Below are positions 9,776 to 19,235 of a stretch of 64,000 nt of DNA, one piece after another. The DNA comes from Ralstonia pickettii DTP0602 (GTDB lineage: Bacteria > Pseudomonadota > Gammaproteobacteria > Burkholderiales > Burkholderiaceae). The DNA lies in contig CP006667.1 in assembly GCA_000471925.1 (NCBI GenBank), positions 3,968,001-4,032,000 of the forward strand. Reading direction: 5' to 3'. The notes beneath the pieces were generated by a model, which was given only the letters and a program-made list of their open reading frames with translations, was not told the DNA's origin and searched no databases. The position numbers were made by a program, and so were the translations under genes. The first letter of the stretch is position 1. Each line of letters begins with the position of its first letter.

Positions 9776-11343
9776 GCCGATACCCCCCGTGTGCCGAGGG
9801 TCAGGCGTACGTGTTCGCGGTCGGAGAACGGCCGCTTGCGGCCCTGGATCTCCTGCGTGGCCTCATGGCCCTTGCCGGCCACCAGCACCACGTCGGCCGG
9901 GGCCGCGTGCTTGATGGCATAAAGGATTGCGGCGGCGCGGTCTTCGATCTGGCGCCCACGCGCGCGGTCCGCCATGCCGTCGGCGATGGCGTCGAGGATC
10001 TCCTGCGGATCTTCGCTGCGCGGGTTGTCGCTGGTCAGGATGACTTCGTCGGCCAGGCGCTCGGCCACCGCGCCCATCAGCGGGCGCTTGATCGGGTCGC
10101 GGTCGCCACCGCAGCCGAACACGCACCACAGGCGGCCGTTGCGCGCCTGCGCCACCGGGCGCAGCGCGGCCAGGGTCTGTTCCAGCGCGTCGGGCGTATG
10201 GGCGTAGTCGACCACGGCCAGCGGCGCCAGTGTGGCATCGTGGCCACCGCTGGCGCCAAACAGCTCCATGCGTCCTTCAACCGGCGTCAGCGCGCGCAGC
10301 GCGGCAATGGCCGCGCTCCACCCCACGCCGTTGGCGAGCGCCGCGCCCAGCACCGCGAGCAGGTTGCTGACGTTGAAGGCACCGATCATCGGCGTGGCCA
10401 TCTCGGCGCTGCCGAAGCTGCCGTCGATATGGAAGGCGGTACCGGTGGGCGTGGCGCGCACGTTGGTGGCGCGCAGCCACTCGCCGCGCGGGCCACGCAC
10501 CGTGGCCGCGCCGGGGCCGTCGATGCCGTATTCGATCACGTGCGGCGCGCCGATGGCGGCGGCGTCCGCCGCCATCAGGCGCTGGCCCATGACGTCGTCG
10601 CGGTTGATCACCGCGGTGCGCAGGCCGTCCCAGCAGAACAGCCGCTCCTTGGCGGCCTCGTACTCGGCCATCGAGCCGTGATAGTCGAGGTGGTCCTGGG
10701 TCAGGTTGGTCAGCACCGCCACCGAGAAATGCGTGCCCGCCACGCGCTCCTGCTCCAGGCCGTGCGAGGAAACTTCCATCGCCACCGCGCGCGCGCCGGC
10801 GTCGTGCAGCGCAGCCAGGCTTGCCTGCAACTGCACCGCGTCGGGCGTGGTGAAGCCGGTCACCTGCAGCGCGCCGGGGAAGCCGGTGCCGAGCGTGCCG
10901 ATCGTCGCGCACGGCGTGCCCGTGGCCTGCAGCAATCGCGCCAGCCACTGGCTGCACGAGGTCTTGCCGTTGGTGCCGGTGATGCCGGTCACGGCCAGGC
11001 CGCGCACCGGGTTGCCGTGCCAGCCGGCCGCGATCGGGCCGGCAAGCTGGTGCAGGTTGCTGACGGCAAGGTGCGGCACGGTGTCGCCGAACGGCCAGTC
11101 AAAGCCCTCCACCTCATAAACGATGGCGCCGGCGCCGGCGGCAATCGCCTGCTGGATATAAGGCCTGCCGTCGGTGGCAAGGCGATCGTTGCCGAGCACG
11201 TAGGCGAAGAACACATCGCCGCGCGCCAGCCGCCGGGTATCGCCGGTCAGCTGCGCGGAGGCGGCCACGTTGGTACGCAGCCAGGCCAGCGCGTTGCTGG
11301 CCTGGGCGGTGACCTCGAGCGGGAGCAGGACCTTGGGCGTCAT
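9772..11343 (-). CDS. murE: UDP-MurNAc-L-Ala-D-Glu--meso-diaminopimelate ligase
   Basis: Adds the third stem residue. The P-loop is GTNGKTSCSQW, and the motif DNPRSEDP specifies meso-diaminopimelate rather than lysine, as expected for a Gram-negative. I set the start at 11343 (MTPKVLLPLE, 523 aa) because its ATG overlaps the ftsI TGA; an in-frame ATG five codons upstream (11358) is possible. The 3' end overlaps murF by 4 nt. Confidence 0.95.
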   Translation of the reverse strand: MTPKVLLPLEVTAQASNALAWLRTNVAASAQLTGDTRRLARGDVFFAYVLGNDRLATDGRPYIQQAIAAGAGAIVYEVEGFDWPFGDTVPHLAVSNLHQLAGPIAAGWHGNPVRGLAVTGITGTNGKTSCSQWLARLLQATGTPCATIGTLGTGFPGALQVTGFTTPDAVQLQASLAALHDAGARAVAMEVSSHGLEQERVAGTHFSVAVLTNLTQDHLDYHGSMAEYEAAKERLFCWDGLRTAVINRDDVMGQRLMAADAAAIGAPHVIEYGIDGPGAATVRGPRGEWLRATNVRATPTGTAFHIDGSFGSAEMATPMIGAFNVSNLLAVLGAALANGVGWSAAIAALRALTPVEGRMELFGASGGHDATLAPLAVVDYAHTPDALEQTLAALRPVAQARNGRLWCVFGCGGDRDPIKRPLMGAVAERLADEVILTSDNPRSEDPQEILDAIADGMADRARGRQIEDRAAAILYAIKHAAPADVVLVAGKGHEATQEIQGRKRPFSDREHVRLTLGTRGVSA

Positions 11344-13145
11344 TGCGTCGCACTCCACGGTTCGCTCTCCTGCACCTTGTCGCTGACCACCAGCTGGCGG
11401 ATCGGCGAATCGGGCTGGACGTTCAGCGCGCGCAACGTGCCGCCGGTGATGGCCGCGAACGCCGGGCCAGCCACCAGGCCGCCGTAGTGGCTGCCGGCGG
11501 TGGGCTCGTCCACGCTGACGGCCACAATAATGCGCGGATTCGACATCGGCGCCAGGCCGATGAAGGAGGCGCGGTACTTGCTGCGGTTATAGCCGCGGCC
11601 TTCATGCTTGTACGCAGTGCCGGTCTTGCCGCCGACGCGGTAGCCCATCACCTGCGCCTCGGGCGCGGTGCCGCCGGGCGCGGTCACGGTCTCCATCATG
11701 GCGCGCACGTCGCGCGCCACCTGCGGCGACAGGATGCGCTCGCCGGTGGCCGGGCCATTGGTGCGGAACATCGACACCGGGATCAACTCGCCGTCATGCG
11801 CGAAGATGGTGTAGGCGTGAGCCATCTGGAACAGCGACACCGACAGGCCGTAGCCGTAAGACATGGTGGCCTGCTCGATCGGGCGCCAGCTCTTGAACGG
11901 GCGCACGCGGCCGGCCACGGCGCCGGGGAAGCCGATCTTGGGCGCCTGGCCGAGGCCAATGCTGGTGAACATGTCCCACATCTCCTGCGGCTTCATCATC
12001 ATCGCGATCTTGGTCGTGCCGATGTTGGACGACTTCTGGATCACGCCGCTGACGGTCAGCGCGCCGTAGTTGTGGGTATCGCTGATGGTGGCGCCTTCGA
12101 ACTGGTATTTGCCGGTGGTGGCGATCACCGTTGACGGCGTCACGCGCTTGAGCTGCAGCGCCAGGCCCACCGTGATCGGCTTCATCATCGAGCCGGGCTC
12201 GAAGGTGTCGGTCAGCACGCGGTTGCGCAGCTGCTCGCCCGAGAGCCGGGTGCGGTCGTTGGGGTTGTAGGTGGGCCAGTTGGCCAGCGCCAGCACCTCG
12301 CCGGTCTGGGCGTCGAGCACCACCGCGCTGGCAGCCTTGGCCTTGTGGCGCTCGACCACCGCCTTGAGTTCGTTGTAGGCCAGGTACTGGATCTTGGCGT
12401 CGATCGAGAGCTGGATATCCTCGCCGTCGCGCGGGGTCTTCAGGATGCCGACGTCCTCGACCACGCGCCCCAGACGGTCCTTGATCACCTGGCGCGCGCC
12501 GGGACGGCCGGCCAGTCCGGGCTCGCGCGCCAGTTCCACGCCTTCCTGGCCGCGGTCTTCCACGTTGGTGAAGCCGACGATGTGCGCCATCGCCTCCCCT
12601 TCCGGGTAGAAGCGCTTGTATTCGCGGGTCTGGTGGATGCCTTCGATCTTCAGTGCGGCGATCTTGTCGGCGATGTCGGGCAGCACCTGGCGCTTCAGGT
12701 AGACGAAGCCCTTGTCCTCGGACAGCTTCTTGCCCAAGTCCTTCTCGGACATGCCGAGCAGCCTGGCGAGCTGGCGGATCTTGTCCGCCTCGACCTGGTT
12801 GGGCACGTCTTCGGGCACCGCCCAGATCGCTTTGACCGGCAGGCTGGTGGCCAGCACCAGACCGTTGCGGTCCAGAATCTTGCCGCGCGTGGCCGGCAGC
12901 TCCAGCGTGCGCTGGAAGCGCTTCTTGCCCTCGGCCTCGTAGAACTGGTTGCCCGGCCCCTGGATCCAGGCGGCGCGCACCGCCAGCGCGGCGAAGGCCG
13001 CGAACATCAGGAACACCACCAGCTTGGAGCGCCACATCGGCAGGCGCAGGCCCAGCACCGGGCTGGCCGAGAACTGGCCGCTGCGCGGGCGCGAGGCGGT
13101 GCCGTTGCGGTCGCGGCGGGGCGGATTGGGACGGGCCATGCTCAT
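11340..13145 (-). CDS. ftsI: Septal transpeptidase FtsI (PBP3)
   Basis: Class B penicillin-binding protein that cross-links septal murein as the partner of FtsW. It has 601 residues: a basic Pro/Arg-rich cytoplasmic tail, one membrane anchor (about 36-55), a dimerisation domain, and a transpeptidase domain with SMMK (active Ser, in EPGSMMKP), SSN and KTGTA. The start MSMARPNPP at 13145 overlaps the ftsL stop by 4 nt; the frame open upstream of it lies in ftsL sequence and is not used. Confidence 0.96.
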   Translation of the reverse strand: MSMARPNPPRRDRNGTASRPRSGQFSASPVLGLRLPMWRSKLVVFLMFAAFAALAVRAAWIQGPGNQFYEAEGKKRFQRTLELPATRGKILDRNGLVLATSLPVKAIWAVPEDVPNQVEADKIRQLARLLGMSEKDLGKKLSEDKGFVYLKRQVLPDIADKIAALKIEGIHQTREYKRFYPEGEAMAHIVGFTNVEDRGQEGVELAREPGLAGRPGARQVIKDRLGRVVEDVGILKTPRDGEDIQLSIDAKIQYLAYNELKAVVERHKAKAASAVVLDAQTGEVLALANWPTYNPNDRTRLSGEQLRNRVLTDTFEPGSMMKPITVGLALQLKRVTPSTVIATTGKYQFEGATISDTHNYGALTVSGVIQKSSNIGTTKIAMMMKPQEMWDMFTSIGLGQAPKIGFPGAVAGRVRPFKSWRPIEQATMSYGYGLSVSLFQMAHAYTIFAHDGELIPVSMFRTNGPATGERILSPQVARDVRAMMETVTAPGGTAPEAQVMGYRVGGKTGTAYKHEGRGYNRSKYRASFIGLAPMSNPRIIVAVSVDEPTAGSHYGGLVAGPAFAAITGGTLRALNVQPDSPIRQLVVSDKVQESEPWSATQ

Positions 13146-13456
13146 CGCCGCGCCTCCGCGTCGCTGGCCGGCGCCGGCTGCGCGGGAGGCAGCACGATGC
13201 CGGACAGGTACTGGGTCCTGCCGGGGTTGACCGGCGACATCTTCAGTTGGGCGCGCGCCGCATCGGCGATGCGCGCGCTCTTGCCGAGCGCGCTCTGCTG
13301 GTACTGCAGGCGCGACCAGTCGATATCGAGCTGCCTTTCTTCCGCCTGGGCGCGCTCCAGCGCGACGAACAGCGTGCGCGCCTGGTGCTGCGCGCTCACC
13401 AGCGACAGCGCGCACAGGATCAGCGCGGCCAGCAGGAAGAAGGTCAGGCGGTTCAT
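13142..13456 (-). CDS. ftsL: Cell division protein FtsL
   Basis: Small bitopic divisome protein of the FtsQLB subcomplex. It has 104 residues with an N-terminal membrane segment (about 3-22), a helical stretch rich in Glu/Gln (about 30-60) fit for a coiled coil, and a short Pro-rich C-terminus. It overlaps rsmH (upstream) and ftsI (downstream) by 4 nt each. Recognition rests on size, topology and position. Confidence 0.92.
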   Translation of the reverse strand: MNRLTFFLLAALILCALSLVSAQHQARTLFVALERAQAEERQLDIDWSRLQYQQSALGKSARIADAARAQLKMSPVNPGRTQYLSGIVLPPAQPAPASDAEARR

Positions 13457-14445
13457 GCGCGCGCGCCTCCGCCGGCGGCAGGTGCCAGCTTTTCGGCCAC
13501 GCGCATCACGGCCGAGCGCGCGCGCGGGTTGGCGGCCACCTCTTCGGCGCCGGGCTTGTAGCGGCCGAGCAGGCGCAGCGTCGGTTGCGGCAGGTCAGCC
13601 GCGCGCAGCGGCGCGCGGCGCAGGGCCGGGTCGGCATCCTGCTGGGGACGGGCGTGCGCCGCCATGAACCGCTTGACGATGCGGTCCTCCAGCGAGTGGA
13701 AGCTGATCACCACCAGGCGCCCTCCGACCTGCAGCAGTTCATACGCCGCCTTCAGCCCTCTTTCGAGGTCCTCAAGCTCTTGATTGACGTGAATCCGTAG
13801 AGCCTGAAAGGTGCGGGTCGCAGGGTCCTGACCCTTCTCGCGTGTTTTGACGGCTTTCGCCACGAGCGCGGCAAGGTCGGCAGTAGTGGCGATGGGTCCG
13901 CCATCGCCGGGTTCGCTCCGGCGAGCAACAATCGCCTTTGCAATCTGTACAGCAAACCGTTCTTCCCCATAGTCTCGTATCACCCTGGCAATGTCCTGCT
14001 CATCCGCCTGCGCCAGCCACTGGGCGGCGGTGAGGCCGCGCGTGGTGTCCATGCGCATGTCCAGCGGGCCCTCGAAACGAAAGGAAAACCCCCTCGCCGC
14101 CTCGTCGATCTGGGGCGAGCTGATCCCCAGGTCGAGCAGCACGCCAGCCACGTGGCCGCGCCCGGCCAGGCGCTCGGCCATGTCCGCAAAGCTCGCGTGC
14201 TCAATGGAGAAGCGGGCATCCCCGATGGTGCCCGCTTCTGCGATTGCTGCTGGGTCCTTGTCGAACGCGACGAGGGCCCCGTCTGGCCCTAGCCGGGCCA
14301 ACACCGCCCGGCTGTGCCCTCCCCTGCCGAAGGTGCCGTCCACATAGATGCCGTCCGGGCGCCAGACCAGCGCATCGACGGCTTCGTCCAGCAGCACGGT
14401 GCGATGGCGCAGGGCGGGGGTTGCCGGCGTTCCGGTAGGACTCAT
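13453..14445 (-). CDS. rsmH: 16S rRNA (cytosine-1402-N4)-methyltransferase
   Basis: RsmH (MraW) methylates N4 of C1402 in the ribosomal P site. Its 330 residues show the SAM motif [31 protein letters not shown] and the C-terminal [14 protein letters not shown], all signatures of the family. It lies 7 nt after mraZ and overlaps ftsL by 4 nt. Confidence 0.97.
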   Translation of the reverse strand: MSPTGTPATPALRHRTVLLDEAVDALVWRPDGIYVDGTFGRGGHSRAVLARLGPDGALVAFDKDPAAIAEAGTIGDARFSIEHASFADMAERLAGRGHVAGVLLDLGISSPQIDEAARGFSFRFEGPLDMRMDTTRGLTAAQWLAQADEQDIARVIRDYGEERFAVQIAKAIVARRSEPGDGGPIATTADLAALVAKAVKTREKGQDPATRTFQALRIHVNQELEDLERGLKAAYELLQVGGRLVVISFHSLEDRIVKRFMAAHARPQQDADPALRRAPLRAADLPQPTLRLLGRYKPGAEEVAANPRARSAVMRVAEKLAPAAGGGARA

Positions 14446-14452
14446 GACCTCG

Positions 14453-14881
14453 TCAGAAAGAGAAATTTTTCAATGCTTCGGGCATGCCCTGCGCCATCGC
14501 CTGCTGTTCCTTGGCGGCGTAGGTCGCGGCATCCCACACTTCGAAATGGCTGCCCATGCCAAGCAGCATGACTTCCTTGTCCAGCATGGCGGCACTGCGC
14601 AGCTCCGGGGCGATCAGCACCCGGCCTGCGCCGTCCATTTCCACGTCGGCGGCGTTGCCCAGGAAGATGCGCTTCCACCAGTGCGCATCCATCGGCAGCG
14701 CTGCAATGCGCGTGCGAAAGTTTTCCCACTCGGGCCGGGGAAACAGCAACAGGCAGCCATCCGGGTGCTTGGTAAGCGTCACCCGGCCCTCGGCCTGCTG
14801 TTGCAGCGCCTCGCGGTGCCGGGACGGAATGGACATCCGCCCCTTGGCATCCAGCGAAAGCGCCGATGCTCCCTGAAACAA
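14453..14881 (-). CDS. mraZ: Transcriptional regulator MraZ
   Basis: AbrB-like double SpoVT fold protein, ring-shaped in solved homologues, that binds direct repeats before its own operon. The 142 residues contain two copies of the family signature: [15 protein letters not shown] (about 10-24) and [14 protein letters not shown] in the second half. It is the first gene of the dcw operon here; a repeat array that fits its operator lies 95-134 nt before the start. Confidence 0.96.
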   Translation of the reverse strand: MFQGASALSLDAKGRMSIPSRHREALQQQAEGRVTLTKHPDGCLLLFPRPEWENFRTRIAALPMDAHWWKRIFLGNAADVEMDGAGRVLIAPELRSAAMLDKEVMLLGMGSHFEVWDAATYAAKEQQAMAQGMPEALKNFSF

Positions 14882-14975
14882 GCTCGCTCCCGGTCCATGC
14901 AGGCCCGTTTCCGGCCGACATGTGCGTGAATCGTTCCGTTCCGACTATGGCGAGATGATCCCACGGTCGGTGCCC

Positions 14976-15015
14976 TATTTCACACAAAAATACACTTCCT
15001 CACACTATTTCCCAC
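14976..15015 (-). promoter_or_regulatory. Probable MraZ operator: four 10-bp direct repeats
   Basis: Read on the minus strand, four head-to-tail units follow each other exactly every 10 bp: GTGGGAAATA / GTGTGAGGAA / GTGTATTTTT / GTGTGAAATA. MraZ is known in other bacteria to bind short G-rich direct repeats at about one helical turn. The array begins at the -10 box of the promoter at 15014-15042, so bound protein would cover the transcription start. Confidence 0.75.
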
Positions 15016-15042
15016 TTTAGAGGAAGCCATATGGGCGGTCAA
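15014..15042 (-). promoter_or_regulatory. Promoter of the dcw operon (Pmra)
   Basis: On the minus strand TTGACC (15037-15042) is followed after 17 nt by TAAAGT (15014-15019), a good sigma70-type pair. It stands directly before the MraZ repeats, about 130 nt before the mraZ ATG. Confidence 0.65.
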
Positions 15043-15249
15043 GGCTGGTTGCAGAGCAGCAAACAGAGAATTTGTGAATAAGAACAATGACTTAGCGCGC
15101 ACACTTCACGCACCGAAAAAGTGAATCCTTAATGAAATGAAGATCTTAGGGAGGAATGCAGAGAAACCACCTGAGAACCGCCGGGGGAGAACTGCCGTTG
15201 CGGCGCGGGAAAGACCTGTCCCGCCGCGCGAGGAAAGGATACAACAAAT

Positions 15250-15284
15250 GCCCGCCAGCCCCGGTGAATCAAGGGCCGGCGGGC
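15250..15284 (-). terminator. Hairpin after coq7, possible terminator
   Basis: Arms 15250-15261 and 15273-15284 (GCCCGCCAGCCC against GGGCCGGCGGGC) form a 12-bp stem with one mismatch. On the minus strand it is followed by ATTTGTTGT, only a weak U tract. It lies 40 nt after the coq7 stop. Between it and the mraZ promoter (15043-15249) I see no gene. Confidence 0.5.
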
Positions 15285-15323
15285 CTGACCACGAAGCGCG
15301 CATTGGGGGACGCGCGCACGCGT

Positions 15324-15947
15324 TCAGATCCGGTAGGCAGCGGTGGTCATCACGCGCGAGGCGCCGCGCATCAGCGCACGCACCGGCGCGGGCAGCGGGA
15401 TGCCTCCGGCATCGCGCGCGGCATCGCCGTGCCGGATCTCGTCGTCGCGCATCTGTTCGAGGATGGCGCGCGAGCGGCCGTCGGCCTCGGGCAAGCGGTC
15501 CAGGTGTCCGCCCAGATGATGTTCGACCTGGCGCTCGGTCTCGGCGACGAAGCCCAGGCTGACGCGGTCGCCGGCGCGGCCGGCCACCCAGCCGATGGCG
15601 AAGGCGCCCGCGTACCACAGCGGGTTGAGCAGGCTCGGGCGCGAACCCAGTTCGCGCAGGCGCTCGGCGCACCAGGCGAGGTGGTCTTCCTCTTCGCGCG
15701 CGGCCGCATCCATCTGCGCGCGCACGGTCGGGTTGCGCGCGGTCAGTTTCTGCGCCTGGTACAGGGCCTGGGCGCACACCTCGCCGACATGGTTGATGCG
15801 CATCAGGCCGGCCACGTGGCGGCGTTCGTCGGCGCTCATCTGCTCGGTGTCCGGTGCCAGCCGATCGGCCGGGTTGTCGCGCGCGGATCGGGTTGCGCCG
15901 GCGATGGCGCGCAATGCCACGTCGAATTCTTTGATCAGGGTGTCCAT
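15324..15947 (-). CDS. coq7: Demethoxyubiquinone hydroxylase Coq7
   Basis: Di-iron monooxygenase that hydroxylates 3-demethoxyubiquinol in late ubiquinone synthesis, peripheral to the membrane. Ligand motifs are visible: [17 protein letters not shown] and [14 protein letters not shown] (Glu and ExxH pairs). The start [12 protein letters not shown] at 15947 gives 207 residues, the family length; the open frame upstream lacks family sequence. Transcribed towards the dcw operon. Confidence 0.95.
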   Translation of the reverse strand: MDTLIKEFDVALRAIAGATRSARDNPADRLAPDTEQMSADERRHVAGLMRINHVGEVCAQALYQAQKLTARNPTVRAQMDAAAREEEDHLAWCAERLRELGSRPSLLNPLWYAGAFAIGWVAGRAGDRVSLGFVAETERQVEHHLGGHLDRLPEADGRSRAILEQMRDDEIRHGDAARDAGGIPLPAPVRALMRGASRVMTTAAYRI

Positions 15948-16284
15948 GTCGCAGAAGCGGTTGGTCTTCGTTCCCCCGGGCGCCCTTCCATGGTGGGGTG
16001 CGCGGCCGCAGCGCGGCACGCGAGGCATCCATCGGGATTACCCGCATTGTAGCTTGCCTCTAATCGGCGCCAGCCCGCATCACGCCTTGCATTGATGCGC
16101 CTGGCTACTCAAAAACCCTGAGTTGTTAAAAGCAGACAAGGGGGTTGCGACCGACTGGTGAACGAAACGTTGTTTGTTACAGTACTTCGCAACTTCCGAG
16201 GAAGTTTGACGTACGGGGGATGGAGACCAAAAGGAGGTTCCCCCGCAGCGTCACCAATAATTCTTACAGTGGAGATCAACGAGC
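15948..16284. other. Divergent intergenic region coq7 / porin
   Basis: No gene is seen. On the minus strand TACAAT (16046-16051) is a possible -10 for coq7, but no good -35 stands before it. On the plus side, GTTGCGA (16144-16150) and TCGCAAC (16187-16193) form a spaced inverted repeat, followed by a near palindrome at 16191-16206. A Shine-Dalgarno GGAGAT lies before the porin ATG. I find no convincing -35/-10 pair for the porin. Confidence 0.4.
16191..16206. promoter_or_regulatory. 16-bp near palindrome in porin leader
   Basis: AACTTCC-GA-GGAAGTT is a perfect 7-bp inverted repeat around two bases, 78 nt before the porin ATG. It could be an operator or a 5' mRNA hairpin; the sequence alone cannot tell. 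Confidence 0.4.
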
Positions 16285-17424
16285 ATGAAGAAATCGCTTC
16301 TGGCGCTGGCAGCGCTTGGCGCATTTGCTGGGGCGGCGCAGGCCCAATCGAGCGTGACGCTCTACGGTGTGGTGGATGCCAACATCGAGTACGTGAGCAA
16401 TATGTCGAGCGTCACGCCGTCAGCGGCCAACGGCTTCGCAACGGGCCCGTCGGAGAACCTCTTCCGCATGTCGTCCGGCGGCCTGTCCGGTTCGCGTTGG
16501 GGTCTGCGCGGCGTGGAAGACCTGGGCAGCGGCCTGAAGGCGCTGTTCGTGCTGGAAAGCGGTTTCGGCCTCGACAATGGCGGCATGCAGCAAGGTGGCC
16601 GTCTCTTCGGTCGTCAGGCTTACGTCGGCCTGGAAAGCGCCCAGGCGGGCCGCGTGACCTTCGGTCGTCAGTACACCTCGCTGTTCGACATGATGGCCAA
16701 CTTTTCGCCGGCCGGCTATGCCACCCAGTACGAGCCGGTGGTCGCTCAACTGGGCCTGAACTTCCGTTCGGACAACACCGCCAAGTACACCGGCAAGTTC
16801 GGCCCGGTGACCGCGGTCGCGCATTGGTCGTTCGGCAATGGCATCACCGCAGCGAACACTGGCGAAGTCCCCGGCCAGTTCCGCCGCGACACCGGCTACG
16901 GTGCCGGCGTGTCGTGGGCAGCCGGCCCGTTCGGCATCAGCGGCGCCTATGACCAGTACAACCCGACCCTGAACGCCGCCGGCGGCACCGGCGAAGTCAA
17001 GAAGGCCGCGGTCGCTGCCAGCTATGCCTTTGGCCCGGCCAAGCTGATGGCCGGCTATCGCTGGGGCATGAGCAAGGCGCCGAACGACAATACGATCCTG
17101 AAGGACAACTACTATTGGGTCGGCGGCAACTACCAGGTCACGCCGGCACTGGGCCTGACGCTCGCGTACTACTACGACGACGTCAAGAACTTCAACCCGG
17201 CCGCCACCGGCGCCACCAACAACATCAAGAACCCCTGGCAGATCTCGTTCATCGCCGACTACAACCTGTCCAAGCGCACCGACGTGTACCTGACCACGGC
17301 CTTCTCGAAGAACGCCGGCCTGAACTTCGACACCTCGGCGATCAGCTTCGCCAATGGTTACTTCCTGGGTACCGGCGAAGACAAGATGATTGGCGCCGCC
17401 ATCGGCATCCGCCACAAGTTCTGA
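16285..17424 (+). CDS. Outer membrane porin (Gram-negative, betaproteobacterial type)
   Basis: General diffusion porin, expected as a trimer of 16-stranded barrels in the outer membrane. Its 379 residues carry a signal peptide cut after AGAAQA (residue 20). The mature start QSSVTLYGVVDANIEYV is the typical first strand, and LSGSRWGLRGVEDLG and GGRLFGRQAYVGL follow. The C-terminal residue is Phe (GIRHKF), the BAM recognition signal. Alternating hydrophobic strands run throughout. Codon use is strongly biased to C/G-ending codons as in highly expressed genes. Monocistronic, with its own terminator. Confidence 0.95.
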   Translation: MKKSLLALAALGAFAGAAQAQSSVTLYGVVDANIEYVSNMSSVTPSAANGFATGPSENLFRMSSGGLSGSRWGLRGVEDLGSGLKALFVLESGFGLDNGGMQQGGRLFGRQAYVGLESAQAGRVTFGRQYTSLFDMMANFSPAGYATQYEPVVAQLGLNFRSDNTAKYTGKFGPVTAVAHWSFGNGITAANTGEVPGQFRRDTGYGAGVSWAAGPFGISGAYDQYNPTLNAAGGTGEVKKAAVAASYAFGPAKLMAGYRWGMSKAPNDNTILKDNYYWVGGNYQVTPALGLTLAYYYDDVKNFNPAATGATNNIKNPWQISFIADYNLSKRTDVYLTTAFSKNAGLNFDTSAISFANGYFLGTGEDKMIGAAIGIRHKF

Positions 17425-17459
17425 TCGCCCGGTCGACGCAAGTCGCAAGGCTGATCCTG

Positions 17460-17484
17460 AAAGGCACCTCCGGGTGCCTTTTTT
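17460..17484 (+). terminator. Rho-independent terminator of the porin gene
   Basis: AAGGCACC (17461-17468), loop TCCG, GGTGCCTT (17473-17480), then a run of T to 17484. Classic stem, tetraloop and U tract 36 nt after the stop. Confidence 0.9.
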
Positions 17485-17596
17485 CATGGGCGCCGCATAG
17501 GGCATTACCTCATCGGCGCTCCCACGGCCGCCGACTAGAATGCACTGACCAAAACCGCCACCCGACACACGAACGGCCCCCACCAGGAGACCCCCC

Positions 17597-18598
17597 ATGC
17601 AAGCCACTCGCCGTCGCGCCGTCGCGCTGCTGCTGTCCGCCAGCCTTGCCGCGCTCGCCAGCCCGTCGGCGCTGGCGGCCGATCCCTATCCGGCCAAGCC
17701 GATCCGGCTGGTGGTCCCGTTCGCCGCCGGCGGCACCACCGATATCCTGGCGCGGGCCGTGGCCGCGGAGCTGGCCAAGCTGCCGGGCTGGAACGTGGTG
17801 GTCGACAACAAGCCCGGCGCCGGCGGCAATATCGGCGCCGACATCGTCGCCAAGGCCGCGCCCGACGGCTACACGCTGCTGATGGGTACCGTCGGCACGC
17901 ATGGCATCAACCAGTCCCTGTACGGCAAGCTGCCGTTCGACCCGATCAAGGACTTCGCGCCGATCACCGAAGTGGCGGCCGTGCCCAACGTGCTGGTGAT
18001 CAACCCGGCGTTCGCGCAGCAGAACAAGATCGACAGCGTCAAGGACCTGATCAGCTACGCGCGCGCCAATCCCGGCAAGCTCAACATGGCTTCCAGCGGC
18101 AACGGCACCTCGATCCACCTGGCGGGCGAACTGTTCAAGACCCAGACCAAAACCTTTATGGTCCACTTCCCGTACAAGGGCAGCGGGCCGGCGCTGACGG
18201 ACCTGACCGGCGGCACCGTGCAGGTGATGTTCGACAACCTGCCGTCGTCGATGGCACTGATCAAGGGCGGCAAGCTCAAGGCGCTGGCCGTGACCAGCGC
18301 CAAGCCGTCGCCGGCGCTGCCGGGCGTGCCGACCGTCGCGCAGGCAGCCAACCTGCCGCAATACGAGGCCAGCTCGTGGTTCGGCATGCTGGCGCCGGCC
18401 GGCACGCCGCCGGACGTCATCCACCGCATCCAGCAGGAAGTGGCGAAAGCGCTCAGCGCGCCCGCGGTGCGCGAACGCCTGCAGGCGCAGGGCGCAGAGC
18501 CCATCGGCAACACGCCGGAGCAGTTCGCCGCGTTGATCCGGTCCGAGACCGCCAAGTGGGCGAAGGTGGTCAAGGACTCGGGCGCCAAGGTCGACTAA
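17597..18598 (+). CDS. Bug-type periplasmic solute receptor (tripartite tricarboxylate transporter family)
   Basis: Extracytoplasmic binding protein of the Bug/TctC family, greatly expanded in Burkholderiales and usually binding carboxylates. The 333 residues have a signal peptide ending near ALAAD, then [33 protein letters not shown] and the C-terminal half with [12 protein letters not shown], all family marks. No TctA/TctB membrane genes adjoin, which is common for Bug proteins. The ligand cannot be predicted from sequence. RBS AGGAG lies before the ATG. Confidence 0.93.
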   Translation: MQATRRRAVALLLSASLAALASPSALAADPYPAKPIRLVVPFAAGGTTDILARAVAAELAKLPGWNVVVDNKPGAGGNIGADIVAKAAPDGYTLLMGTVGTHGINQSLYGKLPFDPIKDFAPITEVAAVPNVLVINPAFAQQNKIDSVKDLISYARANPGKLNMASSGNGTSIHLAGELFKTQTKTFMVHFPYKGSGPALTDLTGGTVQVMFDNLPSSMALIKGGKLKALAVTSAKPSPALPGVPTVAQAANLPQYEASSWFGMLAPAGTPPDVIHRIQQEVAKALSAPAVRERLQAQGAEPIGNTPEQFAALIRSETAKWAKVVKDSGAKVD

Positions 18599-18604
18599 GC
18601 GCGA

Positions 18605-18630
18605 CTTGATCGCCCCTTCCGGCGATCAAG
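18605..18630 (+). terminator. Hairpin after the Bug gene
   Basis: CTTGATCGCC (18605-18614) and GGCGATCAAG (18621-18630) form a perfect 10-bp stem with a 6-nt loop, directly after the stop. No U tract follows, so termination is uncertain; it may protect the mRNA 3' end instead. Confidence 0.5.
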
Positions 18631-18651
18631 GCGGCGGCGCGCATCACGCAT

Positions 18652-18671
18652 ATACTTGAGGCATCAAATGT
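18652..18671. promoter_or_regulatory. Candidate MarR operator
   Basis: The inverted repeat TTGA-GGCA-TCAA (18656-18667) with partly symmetric flanks (ATAC..., ...AATGT) lies 60-80 nt before the marR start. MarR proteins often bind such 16-20 bp palindromes in their own promoter. Inference only. Confidence 0.4.
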
Positions 18672-18731
18672 CGCCGCCGGCCCCGCAGCCTGGCGGCCCC
18701 GGCCGCACACCCGCGCACCGTCGCCCTGAAG

Positions 18732-19235
18732 ATGCCAAACCTTTCCCCTGCCGCCGGCGCCGAGAACGCGCCGGTCGACCTTGAAACCCGTGCCGACCAG
18801 ACCGAGCACGAAGCCCTGCGGCTGTGGCTGCGGCTGCTGACCTGCACCAACCTGATCGAGGCCGATATCCGTTCGCGGCTGCGCCAGGAATTTGCCTGCA
18901 CTCTGCCCCGCTTCGACCTGCTGGCGCAGCTCGACCGCCATCCCGAAGGCCTGAAGATGGGCGAGTTGTCGCGCCGCATGATGGTGACCGGCGGCAACGT
19001 CACCGGCATCACTGACCAGCTGCAGCAGGAAGGGCTGGTCTCGCGCGAGGCCCTGCCCACCGACCGCCGCGCCTACCTGATCCGCCTGACGCCGGCCGGG
19101 CGCGCCGCGTTCTCGCGCATGGCGCGCGCGCACGAGGACTGGATCGAGCAACTGTTCTCCGGCCTGGCCGAAACCGACCGGCGTGCCCTGTTCCGACTGC
19201 TTGGCCGGCTCAAGTCCGGCCTGATCTCGCCATGA
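18732..19235 (+). CDS. MarR family transcriptional regulator
   Basis: Winged-helix regulator of 167 residues. The N-terminal helices carry RLWLRLLTCTNLIEADIRSRL, then TLPRFDLLAQLDRHPEG, the recognition helix region GELSRRMMVTGGNVTGITDQL, and the beta-wing VSREALPTDRRAYLIRLTPAG (DxRxxxxxLT is the family signature). MarR proteins usually bind DNA as dimers and release it on binding a phenolic or other ligand. It overlaps the next gene by 4 nt, so it is translationally coupled to a lipoprotein gene. Confidence 0.93.
   Translation: MPNLSPAAGAENAPVDLETRADQTEHEALRLWLRLLTCTNLIEADIRSRLRQEFACTLPRFDLLAQLDRHPEGLKMGELSRRMMVTGGNVTGITDQLQQEGLVSREALPTDRRAYLIRLTPAGRAAFSRMARAHEDWIEQLFSGLAETDRRALFRLLGRLKSGLISP

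Noticed and set aside
14976..15015. Short regular repeats that might suggest a CRISPR array
   Set aside because: Units are 10 bp, head to tail without spacers, at a promoter; they fit an operator instead.
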